Assembly: GCA_046048295.1 (NCBI GenBank)
Contig: JBJOGJ010000032.1
Span: 1 to 23,854, forward strand
Reading direction: 5' to 3'
DNA: 23,854 nucleotides
Source: CBDCWA01 sp046048295
GTDB lineage: Bacteria; Pseudomonadota; Alphaproteobacteria; Rhizobiales; Hyphomicrobiaceae
The notes under the pieces are model-generated. The model had not been told where the DNA came from, ran no database searches, and was given only the letters and a program-made list of their open reading frames with translations. The translations under genes were made by a program, and so were the position numbers. This document shows positions 1 through 6,917 of this stretch, piece by piece; position 1 is the stretch's first letter, and the number at the start of each line of letters is the position of its first letter.

Positions 1-1
1 C

Positions 2-412
2 TGGGACATGGCAAACGACAAGGCGTTCCGTGCCATGGCGCTGAAGCTCGACCGCGAACTCAACCCGGTGCCCGGCCCCGAAGTGAAGGCACTCGTCGAG
101 CGCATAACCAAAGTCGATGCGAAGCTCATTGCACGGCTCAAGGAAGCGCTCGTTTACAAGGGACCGGTTACAAAGGCGAAAATCAAGATGCTTCGAGTGT
201 CAGGCGCGGTGGCCGACACCCAAATAGGCGGGCGGACCATCGCCATAAGGGACAGCGCTGGAAAGTCGTTCAGCGCAGCAATCTCCGGCTCCCAGACCAA
301 CGTGACGATCGCCGGATCTAAATCCGACCGCGGAAAGATCGCAGTTGGTATGATGTGCACTATCGAGGCGACGGGTGATGGCGCACAAGCGGCGAGCGTC
401 GAATGCAAATAG
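2..412 (+). CDS. TctC-family solute receptor, C-terminal part with extra domain (partial, 5' end outside window)
   Basis: The frame is open to the left window edge, so the gene starts upstream; the ATG at 8 is probably internal. The first ~50 visible residues (KAFRAMALKLDRELNPVPG, then a conserved EVKALVERI helix) match by eye the C-terminal end of tripartite tricarboxylate transporter receptors (TctC/Bug family), which bind carboxylates in the periplasm. About 80 further residues follow that are not part of the usual TctC fold: a beta-rich stretch with GRTIAIRD, SQTNVTIAGSKSDRGKI and a final GMMCTIEATG...VECK carrying two cysteines that could form a disulfide. The next gene starts 45 bases downstream on the same strand, so the two are probably co-transcribed. 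The TctC assignment rests only on this tail; the extension has no function I recognise. Confidence 0.6.
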   Translation, partial: WDMANDKAFRAMALKLDRELNPVPGPEVKALVERITKVDAKLIARLKEALVYKGPVTKAKIKMLRVSGAVADTQIGGRTIAIRDSAGKSFSAAISGSQTNVTIAGSKSDRGKIAVGMMCTIEATGDGAQAASVECK

Positions 413-457
413 ACGTCAGCGAAAACTGGCGAATGAGCAAACAAGGGAACTTAACAA

Positions 458-1366
458 ATGGCAACGCCGTTCAAGATTGGGCAGGGCTCACCTGCCAATA
501 CCTTCCTCGCAGTCTGGATGGCCGAGGAAGCAGGGCTGTTCAAGGCAAACAACCTTGACATGTCCATCGTGCCGATGACGGGCGGTCGGGAGTCCGGGCC
601 ATCGTTCCGGGCAGGGCTCATCAACCTGATGCACATCGGCATGTCTTCCGTCGTGCGCGCCAATACAAAGGGACACGACCTTGTCACCATCGGCTCACTG
701 TCGAACGTTGTGCGGGGGGATTTCTTCGGTGCACCGGGAATCACGACGCCCGAACAGCTGAGGGGCGGTATCGTCGGTATTTCCAGCACCGGTTCGGAAA
801 CCGACAGTACGACGACGCTGGCTCTGAGGAAGATCGGACTGGATCGCACCGACGTTACCATAAAGGAAGTCGGCAGCACCCGGCTCAGATTGGTTCGCAA
901 CGGCGAAATTCAGGCGACCACACTCGGCGAGCCGGATCGCAGCGCTGCGCGAGCGGAAGGGCTGCCGTGCCTCGTCGAGCTCTTCGCCAGCCGCATTCCC
1001 TGGGTCTACAGCGGACTGGTGGCAAGCCGCTCCTATGTCGCAGTGAACCGGCCACAGGTATTGGCGGCGATGCGGGCAATAATCGAGGGCAATGCGCTGG
1101 CTTGCAAGGATGCCGCCCGCGCCAAGGCGGTTCTGGCGCGCGAGCTAAAAATCTCGGATCTCGCCTTGCTGGACCAGAGCTATGCAAACTTCAAGGAGGC
1201 GACACCGGAATTTGCTGCGGCCTCGCTGGAGGGCGCGGAGAACATCCTGTCGGTGCTCAATATTGCCGGCATGAGCAAGAACTCGACCGAATATCTCGAT
1301 GGCAGCATTCACGAGGACCTCAAGCGGGAGGGCTTCCTGGACGAGATCGCGAGGAAGTATGCCTGA
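458..1366 (+). CDS. Substrate-binding-protein-fold (NMT1/THI5-like) protein without signal peptide
   Basis: The 302-residue product resembles periplasmic binding proteins of nitrate/sulfonate/taurine ABC systems (NMT1/THI5-like, SsuA): an N-terminal AVWMAEEAGLFKANNLD strand-helix unit, a GISSTGSETDS ligand-loop region near residue 110, and a C-terminal helical tail. The start ATG has an AAGGGA Shine-Dalgarno at 443-448. An in-frame TAA at 452-454 rules out an N-terminal extension, and the N-terminus (MATPFKIGQGSPANTF) is not a signal peptide. No ABC permease or ATPase gene is in the window. It may therefore be a cytoplasmic protein of the same fold; known enzymes with this fold include 4,5-dihydroxyphthalate decarboxylase and MqnA/MqnD. 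It follows the TctC-like gene on the same strand and ends at a strong hairpin. Fold confident, role unknown. Confidence 0.75.
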   Translation: MATPFKIGQGSPANTFLAVWMAEEAGLFKANNLDMSIVPMTGGRESGPSFRAGLINLMHIGMSSVVRANTKGHDLVTIGSLSNVVRGDFFGAPGITTPEQLRGGIVGISSTGSETDSTTTLALRKIGLDRTDVTIKEVGSTRLRLVRNGEIQATTLGEPDRSAARAEGLPCLVELFASRIPWVYSGLVASRSYVAVNRPQVLAAMRAIIEGNALACKDAARAKAVLARELKISDLALLDQSYANFKEATPEFAAASLEGAENILSVLNIAGMSKNSTEYLDGSIHEDLKREGFLDEIARKYA

Positions 1367-1374
1367 GGCAGAGA

Positions 1375-1405
1375 CGTGCCCGGCATTTGGCGGATGCCGG
1401 GCACG
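1375..1405. terminator. Strong hairpin between convergent genes, probable bidirectional terminator
   Basis: A perfect 12-bp GC-rich inverted repeat (1375-1386 with 1394-1405) and a 7-base loop lies between the stop of the SBP-fold gene (1366) and the stop of the PQQ dehydrogenase (1415). No clear T-run follows on either strand, so termination strength is uncertain. Confidence 0.65.
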
Positions 1406-1414
1406 CTGACAGCC

Positions 1415-3184
1415 TTAGGAGCGCGGGGGCAAGGCAAACACGTAAATCGCATTGTGACCGCGCACTGCCTTCATCTTGACAAGGCGCAACGGGCCGGCGG
1501 TGGCCGATTGACCATCACCGGTCATCACCGCGATGTATTGGCGTCCATTCACGGCGTACGAGATAGTGCTGGTCTGGACGATGCCACCGACAACTGTCTC
1601 CCACAGCACCTTGCCGCTGTCGGCATCGAAGGCGCGCATACGGCGGTTCATATCACCCCAGAAAAGCAGATTGCCGGCGGTCACGAGTGCATGGCCATTA
1701 CCGGGCTCTTTCTGAGAATAAATGACATTCATTCGGCCTGTAGAAAGATCCACCTTGGCAATCGACGAGAACTTGTCCGGATCGGCGCCCGGACGCATGA
1801 CACCCCGCCGCGGTCCCCATCCCTTCGGATTCTTGGCATTGGCGACCATGTAGAGGCACTGGTCGTGGAATGGTACATAGAGTGCGTTCTTGCCTGGGTG
1901 ATAGGCGGTCGACCAGTAGCCGCGGGTGTTATGGTAGCAGGTGGTAACCTTGTCACCATCCCTCTTGAAGACGTTGTTCCAGTTTAGGATGGTCTTGCCG
2001 GTCTTCAGATCGACGCCGGAGATGTTGAACTCGGGCACATCGTAGGGGAAGGGCGAGGCCCAGAGGAACTGCCCGGTCGCCCGGTCGAGGGCCCAGATGC
2101 CTCCTCCCTCGCCGACCGCGATGACAGCGTCGCGCACCTCTCCACTCTTGACGTCAGGATTGACCCACTTGACCCGCTTCTTATCGGGACGCACACGCGT
2201 ACGTATCAGCGTACGCTCGTGGATATGGTCAGCGTCCCAGTCGTCACCGGGCAGGTGCTGGTAGTACCAGGCGAGCTTGCCGGTCTCGACGTTGATAGCG
2301 ACGGTCGAGTTGGAATAGAGATCGACAGGTGCAATCTTTGGTGCAGCCTCGGCGCTTCCGTGCCGGAATATGCGCGTGTACGGTTTGGGATTGGCAATCG
2401 CCCAGTAGGTCAGCTTTCGAACCGGATCATAGGAGCCCGGAAGGCCCCAAGAGCTAGCGACACGCTTCTCGGTCTCGACTTTTTGCCATGTTTCGCCGTT
2501 TGGTTCTTCCGCGCCAGCAGTCGTGTAGAATTTCCAGACCTCCTTTCCGGTCCTTGCGTCGTGCGCGGCGATGAAGCAGCCAGCGCGCGTTTCACAGGTG
2601 CGGTTGGTTATTACCTTTCCATCGGCGACAATCGGGCCGCCGGTGTGCTGGGTCTTCTGCTTGTAATCGTGAACCTTGGTCTCCCAGCGCAGCTTGCCCG
2701 ACTTCGCGTCGATTGCGATGAGATAGCCATCTGGCGCGTTGAAGTAGACCATGTCCTGATAGATGGCGATCGACTTGGCGCGCGCGCGCTCGGGAGCGCC
2801 GATGTAGGTGGACATGTCCTTCGGATAGTTCCGGTAGTACTCCCATATGGTGTCGCCATTGGTCGCGTCGAGGGCCATGACTGCGCCACCGGGAACAACG
2901 GTGTACATGACACCTCTGTAGACGATCGGCACCGTCTCCTGTGAGCCGAGAGGAAGACCGCGCCCCCAAGCCAGACGCAACTGGCGGACATTCTTGCGGT
3001 TGATCTGCTTCAGCGGACTGTAGCGCTGCTCGTCATAGGTCCGGTTCATCATGAGCCAATCGGCGGCGCTCGGTTTTGAGAGCATCTGGTCGGTTACCGG
3101 CTTGAAATCCGAAGTTTGAGCAATGACCGACGAAGACTGCACGCCAATCGTAGCCGCCGCCAGGGCAAGTGGAATCAATTTCAT
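1415..3184 (-). CDS. PQQ-dependent (quinoprotein) alcohol-type dehydrogenase, periplasmic
   Basis: A 589-residue eight-bladed quinoprotein of the methanol/ethanol dehydrogenase family. A signal peptide is visible (about residues 1-22, ending SSVIAQ). Repeated propeller blade motifs of the type ALDATNGDTIWEY, AIDAKSGKLRWE and AHDARTGKEVWKF occur throughout. The metal/PQQ Asn region is WAIANPKPY (N265). The catalytic-Asp region is GDDWDADH, with Asp at 317 and again at 319; an Asp two residues after the catalytic Asp is the known signature of lanthanide-dependent members (XoxF, ExaF, PedH), where calcium enzymes carry Ala, Ser or Thr. The vicinal Cys-Cys pair of many family members is absent (GAPERARAKS at 129-138 instead). 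The start ATG has GGAGGA six bases upstream (3191-3196). It diverges from a small cytochrome c, its likely electron acceptor. Substrate unknown. Confidence 0.9.
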   Translation of the reverse strand: MKLIPLALAAATIGVQSSSVIAQTSDFKPVTDQMLSKPSAADWLMMNRTYDEQRYSPLKQINRKNVRQLRLAWGRGLPLGSQETVPIVYRGVMYTVVPGGAVMALDATNGDTIWEYYRNYPKDMSTYIGAPERARAKSIAIYQDMVYFNAPDGYLIAIDAKSGKLRWETKVHDYKQKTQHTGGPIVADGKVITNRTCETRAGCFIAAHDARTGKEVWKFYTTAGAEEPNGETWQKVETEKRVASSWGLPGSYDPVRKLTYWAIANPKPYTRIFRHGSAEAAPKIAPVDLYSNSTVAINVETGKLAWYYQHLPGDDWDADHIHERTLIRTRVRPDKKRVKWVNPDVKSGEVRDAVIAVGEGGGIWALDRATGQFLWASPFPYDVPEFNISGVDLKTGKTILNWNNVFKRDGDKVTTCYHNTRGYWSTAYHPGKNALYVPFHDQCLYMVANAKNPKGWGPRRGVMRPGADPDKFSSIAKVDLSTGRMNVIYSQKEPGNGHALVTAGNLLFWGDMNRRMRAFDADSGKVLWETVVGGIVQTSTISYAVNGRQYIAVMTGDGQSATAGPLRLVKMKAVRGHNAIYVFALPPRS

Positions 3185-3242
3185 TTCGTTTCCTCCAGTT
3201 TATTTGCGAGATGCGCGACCTTCGTCAGGCACCTCGTTTTCA

Positions 3243-3270
3243 GCTTACGTTGTTCCCGACGGGCGTAAGC
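3243..3270. promoter_or_regulatory. Inverted repeat in divergent PQQ dehydrogenase / cytochrome c promoter region
   Basis: GCTTACG at 3243-3249 and its perfect complement CGTAAGC at 3264-3270, separated by 14 bases, lie in the 209-base region between the two divergent genes, about 59 bases from the dehydrogenase start. A relatively AT-rich tract (3271-3315) follows. This is a candidate operator for a dimeric regulator controlling both genes. A second, shorter inverted repeat (GCAGC...GCTGC, 3347-3362) lies nearer the cytochrome start. Function inferred from position only. Confidence 0.4.
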
Positions 3271-3393
3271 CATAATGAGTATGCGCATATTGCAATTGAG
3301 CTATGCGTCTAATGCAGAACAAATGCTGCGCCAGACCGCCTGCCAAGCAGCTAGACTGCTGCCACGAACAACGAAAAATTGGGGGTAGCACGG

Positions 3394-3699
3394 ATGAGAG
3401 TGCTCCATGCGGCAGCCGTGATGACTGCTCTGGCCGCCAGCGGCGTATCCGCACAGAGCCCGGCCGACATCGAAGCCGGCGCTCAGTTATATGAGGAACA
3501 TTGCCAGATCTGTCACGGTGAACGGCTACGCAATACCGGGCAAGGTTACGACCTCAAGCAGTTCAAGGCCGATGAGCGCGGGAGGTTCGACAAGTCAGTA
3601 CTGGGGGGCAAAGGGCAGATGCCGTCGTGGCAAGGCGTGCTCGAAGCACAGCAGATCGACCAGATTTGGGCCTATATCCGCGCGAATGCCTACGAGTGA
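3394..3699 (+). CDS. Small periplasmic c-type cytochrome
   Basis: A 101-residue class I-like cytochrome c. Residues 1-21 form a signal peptide (MRVLHAAAVM...SGVSA, cleavage before Q21 likely). The haem attachment site is CQICH at 37-41, and the probable distal Met ligand is M76 in GQMPSW. A C-terminal helix (QQIDQIWAYIRANAYE) is typical of the fold. The ATG at 3394 is preferred over the upstream TTG at 3379 because GGGGGT lies 8 bases before it and the signal peptide then starts correctly. It is transcribed divergently from the PQQ dehydrogenase, and such pairs normally work together: the quinoprotein passes electrons to the cytochrome and on to an oxidase. It ends before a hairpin and the convergent trkH gene. 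Confidence 0.88.
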   Translation: MRVLHAAAVMTALAASGVSAQSPADIEAGAQLYEEHCQICHGERLRNTGQGYDLKQFKADERGRFDKSVLGGKGQMPSWQGVLEAQQIDQIWAYIRANAYE

Positions 3700-3729
3700 A
3701 TTGTACTGCTAGCAGCCGGCGCGCCTAGC

Positions 3730-3745
3730 CGGGCTCGTAAGCCCG
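3730..3745. terminator. Hairpin between cytochrome c and trkH (convergent)
   Basis: A 6-bp stem (CGGGCT / AGCCCG) with a CGTA loop lies between the cytochrome stop (3699) and the trkH stop (3772). On the plus strand it is followed by CACATATTTCTC, moderately T-rich. Probable terminator for the cytochrome gene, possibly for both. Confidence 0.45.
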
Positions 3746-3771
3746 CACATATTTCTCAAAGGGGAGAGGTA

Positions 3772-5217
3772 CTAATGCCGCCAGAACTCCGGCTGGAAGA
3801 GTACCAATAGCGTGAAGAGTTCTAGGCGGCCAAGGAGCATTGCAAGCGAGAGTATCCACTTGGCGCTCTCCGGAAGCCGAGCGAAGTTTCCGGAAGGCCC
3901 GACCGTGTCGCCGAGCCCCGGACCGACATTGCTGACCGCGGTAGCAGCAGACGAGATGGCGGTGATGAGATCGAGCCCCACGGCGGCGAGCATCACCGTG
4001 AAGGCGCCTATGGTGAGCATGTAAACCGCCATAAAGGCGATGATGGAAAACGGCACGTCGTCCTTCAGCCGGCGCCCATTATAGCTCAAAGGCACGACCT
4101 GATTCGGCCGGATGAGCTGCTGCAGGTAGCGCCGCGTCAACTGGCCCGCCACCTGAAAGCGATAAATTTTCATGCCACCCGCAGTCGAGCCGGCACAGCC
4201 GCCGACGAATGTCAGGTAGAAGAAGGCAGCAACGGAGAAGCTGCCCCATAGCGTGTAGTCGTCCGCCGTGAAGCCGGTCGTGGTCACGATGGAAACAACG
4301 CTGAAGGTGCTTTGTCTCAGGGCATCGGCCAAGCCTACTTCCCGGACGAGCACGAGCCAGAGCGCCATGATGATGGATACCGTGGCAATGAATGCCAGGA
4401 AGCCGCGCACCTGGGTATCGTGATACAAGGACGCCGGCTGACCGAACGCCGCCTTGATCAATACGACGAATGGCAGCGCGCCCAAGAGCATGAAGACGAT
4501 TGCCGCCCATTCCAGTGAAGCCGACTTGAAGAACGCGAAACTTGCATCATGGGTCGAAAAGCCGCCGGTCGAAAGCGTCGACAACGAATGGCAGATTGCG
4601 TCGAACACTGTCATGCCGAGCACCACGTAGATTACTGTGCAAGCGACAATCAGGACGACATAGATGATCGCAGTGGCTGAGAAGAGCTGTGCAGCGCGAG
4701 GCAGTATCTTCTCAGAACGGTCGGAGCTCTCCGTCTGGAAAAGCTGCATGCCGCCGATCTTCAGAAACGGCAGCATCAAGATGGCAGTGACGACTATGCC
4801 GAGTCCGCCCAGGCCCTGGAGCAGAGCGCGCCACAGGAGAATGCCGCGGGGCAGCCTGTCGAGACCGACGAGGACTGTTGCGCCAGTGGTGGTCAACCCG
4901 CTCATTGCCTCGAAGAATGCATCGGCATATCCGAGTCCCAGGCCGAGGAAAGGAAGAGCCGAGAATGCCGCGACCGCGACCCAGCTAAGCGCGGTGAGCA
5001 CGAAGCCCTCCCGTATGCCAACCGGGGCCGATGGTCCATGCTCGAAGCAGGTAAAGATCATCAAGCCGCCGACGAAGGCCGTGGTGACGAAGCCGGCAAA
5101 GAAGGCCAGCCAGTCAGTGCTGCCGTCGACGGCATCGGTGAGCGCAGGAATGACCATTGCCGTCGCAAGGCCGCATAGCACCAGCCCGACAGTAAACATG
5201 ACGCGACGAATATGCAT
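3772..5217 (-). CDS. trkH: TrkH/KtrB-type potassium uptake membrane subunit
   Basis: A 481-residue polytopic inner-membrane protein, the usual TrkH length. The four pore-loop selectivity segments can be read in order: SGLTTTGAT (G112), SLSTLSTGGFST (G218/G219), VTTTGFT (G315) and AVSNVGPG (G432). CAGSTAGGMK at 341-350 fits the conserved loop below the pore of the third repeat, and GRLELFT near the end is typical. The protein moves K+ inward with a cytosolic NAD-binding partner (TrkA), which is not in this window. The ATG at 5217 has only a weak ribosome site. It stands alone on the minus strand and converges with the cytochrome gene. Function confident from the filters; regulation unknown. 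Confidence 0.92.
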   Translation of the reverse strand: MHIRRVMFTVGLVLCGLATAMVIPALTDAVDGSTDWLAFFAGFVTTAFVGGLMIFTCFEHGPSAPVGIREGFVLTALSWVAVAAFSALPFLGLGLGYADAFFEAMSGLTTTGATVLVGLDRLPRGILLWRALLQGLGGLGIVVTAILMLPFLKIGGMQLFQTESSDRSEKILPRAAQLFSATAIIYVVLIVACTVIYVVLGMTVFDAICHSLSTLSTGGFSTHDASFAFFKSASLEWAAIVFMLLGALPFVVLIKAAFGQPASLYHDTQVRGFLAFIATVSIIMALWLVLVREVGLADALRQSTFSVVSIVTTTGFTADDYTLWGSFSVAAFFYLTFVGGCAGSTAGGMKIYRFQVAGQLTRRYLQQLIRPNQVVPLSYNGRRLKDDVPFSIIAFMAVYMLTIGAFTVMLAAVGLDLITAISSAATAVSNVGPGLGDTVGPSGNFARLPESAKWILSLAMLLGRLELFTLLVLFQPEFWRH

Positions 5218-5367
5218 GTCAGTCTCAGAAAGTTGGTCCGGTGCGGAACACGTCCGAAGTACTGCGACGGTATCGGGCTTCGGGTGAACTCACGGGCATG
5301 GTACGTAGGCATGAAAACCCTGAGCAGCTATCCCAGAGAGACGCCACGGTGACCCTGTGACGCATGA

Positions 5368-5394
5368 GTTCAAGCCCAACCGGTCGGTTCAAGC
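5368..5394. promoter_or_regulatory. Direct repeats flanking a palindrome in the trkH / hypothetical intergenic region
   Basis: GTTCAAGC occurs at 5368-5375 and again at 5387-5394 (19 bases apart). Between and overlapping them is AACCG-GT-CGGTT (5378-5389), a near-continuous palindrome. It lies about 150 bases upstream of trkH and 120 bases upstream of the divergent hypothetical gene, in a 293-base non-coding stretch where nothing else is recognisable. Candidate regulator binding site; role inferred. Confidence 0.35.
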
Positions 5395-5510
5395 AATACG
5401 CCGACATGGTAAACGAAACCTGCCAAGGTCGCTCCGGGGTCCTGCACGGGCCGGAGTCTGAGAAATAGTTGGATTGGCAACAAGGGCGGACCAGCACGGT
5501 TCGGCACACA

Positions 5511-5879
5511 ATGAAGCTCTCCAAGGAAAATTCTCGTCGCCTCACCTATCGTGTATGGCGCGAGCGCATTACGTCATGGCTGGTACCCGCCCTCGTGATG
5601 GCGATCGTCGGTGCCGGGTTTGTTCTGCTGCAGAATTACTACCTGCCGAAGGCCGACGCAGTCGTCGAAGCACGACAGCATGCGGCTACCGTGATCGCCT
5701 TCGAGGAAGCACTCGGACGGCAGGGATCGAAGGTGCGCGTGCATCTCGATGACGGTCGCGATGTCGACGCATACAGCCGGCTTGCGGTTTTTCCGGCAAG
5801 GGGCACGCATCTCGTGATCAACGAACTCAAGCACGCTTCCGGGCGATTGACGTTCGACGTGCTGCGCGTCACCGAATAG
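5511..5879 (+). CDS. Hypothetical membrane-anchored small protein
   Basis: A 122-residue product from the ATG at 5511; a TTG at 5469 in the same frame would add 14 residues but has no better ribosome site. The N-terminus is basic (MKLSKENSRRLTYRVWRER), followed by one membrane segment at about residues 21-40 (SWLVPALVMAIVGAGFVLLQ). A mainly beta/alpha domain follows with VRVHLDDGRDVDAYSRLAV and HLVINELKHASGRLTFDVLRV, probably periplasmic given the positive-inside rule. I do not recognise the family. The stop codon (5877-5879) directly abuts the stop of the convergent TauE/SafE gene (5880), leaving no room for a terminator between them. Coding potential is reasonable because the composition fits a real single-pass protein. 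Confidence 0.6.
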   Translation: MKLSKENSRRLTYRVWRERITSWLVPALVMAIVGAGFVLLQNYYLPKADAVVEARQHAATVIAFEEALGRQGSKVRVHLDDGRDVDAYSRLAVFPARGTHLVINELKHASGRLTFDVLRVTE

Positions 5880-6809
5880 TCAAGGCGCAAGCGCCGGAAC
5901 TGTAAGGCTGTAAGGCTCGGCCGGCATTGCGACGAGATCGAACAGCACCCGCAGACAAACAGCCAGGACAAGCAGTGCCATCAGTGCCCGCAATTGCTCG
6001 GCCTTCATAGATCCTCCGGCAATGGTGCCGATCTGGGTGCCGATGACGCCACCGGCAATGAGCAGCATGCCCAGGACGATATCGACGCTATTGTTGGTTA
6101 CAGCGTGCAGGAGCGTCGTTGCGGAAGATACAAAAGTTATTTGAGTGAGCGACGTGCCGATGGCCAGAGTAGTGCGCATCTTCAGGATGTACACCATGGC
6201 GGGTACGAGAATGAAGCCGCCTCCGACGCCCATAACGGCGGACAGGATGCCGCCCGTCATGCCCACCATGAGCGGGGGGATGATGCTCATGTACAGCTTC
6301 GACCTCGGGAAGCGGGTCTTCCAGGGCAGGCCGTGTATCCACATGTGCTGGCCACCACGCCGTCCTCCGGGCACCCCGCTCCTCGACCTGCGCATTGAAC
6401 CGATGCTCTCGACCAGCATGATGATGCCGACACCGCCGAGAAAGACGATGTAGCAGAGCGAAACCATCAGATCGAACTGCCCAATCGTCTTCATGACTTT
6501 GACGAGCTGGACGCCAAGGAACGCACCGACCAGACCGCTGGACAGGAGGTAGGCGGCCATCTTGAGGTCGACGTTGTCGCGGTGCCACTGTGCGATCGCA
6601 CCCGATACAGAGGTAGCAATAGCCTGGTTCGCACCGGTGGCAATCGCAACGTCGGTAGGGATGCCTATAAAGATCAATAGAGGCGTGATGAGAAAACCGC
6701 CACCAACACCGAATAATCCGGCGAGCATTCCGACAGCCGCTCCGAGCCCAGCGACAATGAGCACGTTCGCCGCCATTCCGGCGACAGGAAGGTAGATGTG
6801 TAAGTTCAT
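5880..6809 (-). CDS. TauE/SafE family membrane permease (sulfite exporter-like)
   Basis: A 309-residue polytopic membrane protein. Two homologous halves carry the family's glycine motifs: GLFGVGGGFLITPLL near the start and SAVMGVGGGFILVPAM in the second half. About eight membrane segments are visible, with a basic cytoplasmic loop (RRSRSGVPGGRRGG) between the halves. The family exports sulfite or organosulfonates, or takes up small anions. The start at 6809 (MNLHIYLPVAG) matches the usual N-terminus; an in-frame ATG at 6860 has a better ribosome site (AGAGGA) and would add 17 basic residues, so either could be used. It lies 108 bases downstream of the molybdenum hydroxylase gene on the same strand, so export of a sulfur or organic anion linked to that pathway is possible but unproven. 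Confidence 0.85.
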   Translation of the reverse strand: MNLHIYLPVAGMAANVLIVAGLGAAVGMLAGLFGVGGGFLITPLLIFIGIPTDVAIATGANQAIATSVSGAIAQWHRDNVDLKMAAYLLSSGLVGAFLGVQLVKVMKTIGQFDLMVSLCYIVFLGGVGIIMLVESIGSMRRSRSGVPGGRRGGQHMWIHGLPWKTRFPRSKLYMSIIPPLMVGMTGGILSAVMGVGGGFILVPAMVYILKMRTTLAIGTSLTQITFVSSATTLLHAVTNNSVDIVLGMLLIAGGVIGTQIGTIAGGSMKAEQLRALMALLVLAVCLRVLFDLVAMPAEPYSLTVPALAP

Positions 6810-6917
6810 TCTGGATTTTCCAGCCGCGAGGCATGTCGTGCGTCGGGATTTCCGGAACATTGGTTCCTCTGACGCGCGCGTGCAAGGCGACGGGTTGGCA
6901 CGCATCAGCCCATAAGG

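Noticed and set aside
458..1366. XoxJ/MxaJ-like accessory protein for the PQQ dehydrogenase
   Set aside because: It is SBP-like, as MxaJ is, but it lacks a signal peptide and is convergent to the dehydrogenase, so a periplasmic partner role does not fit.
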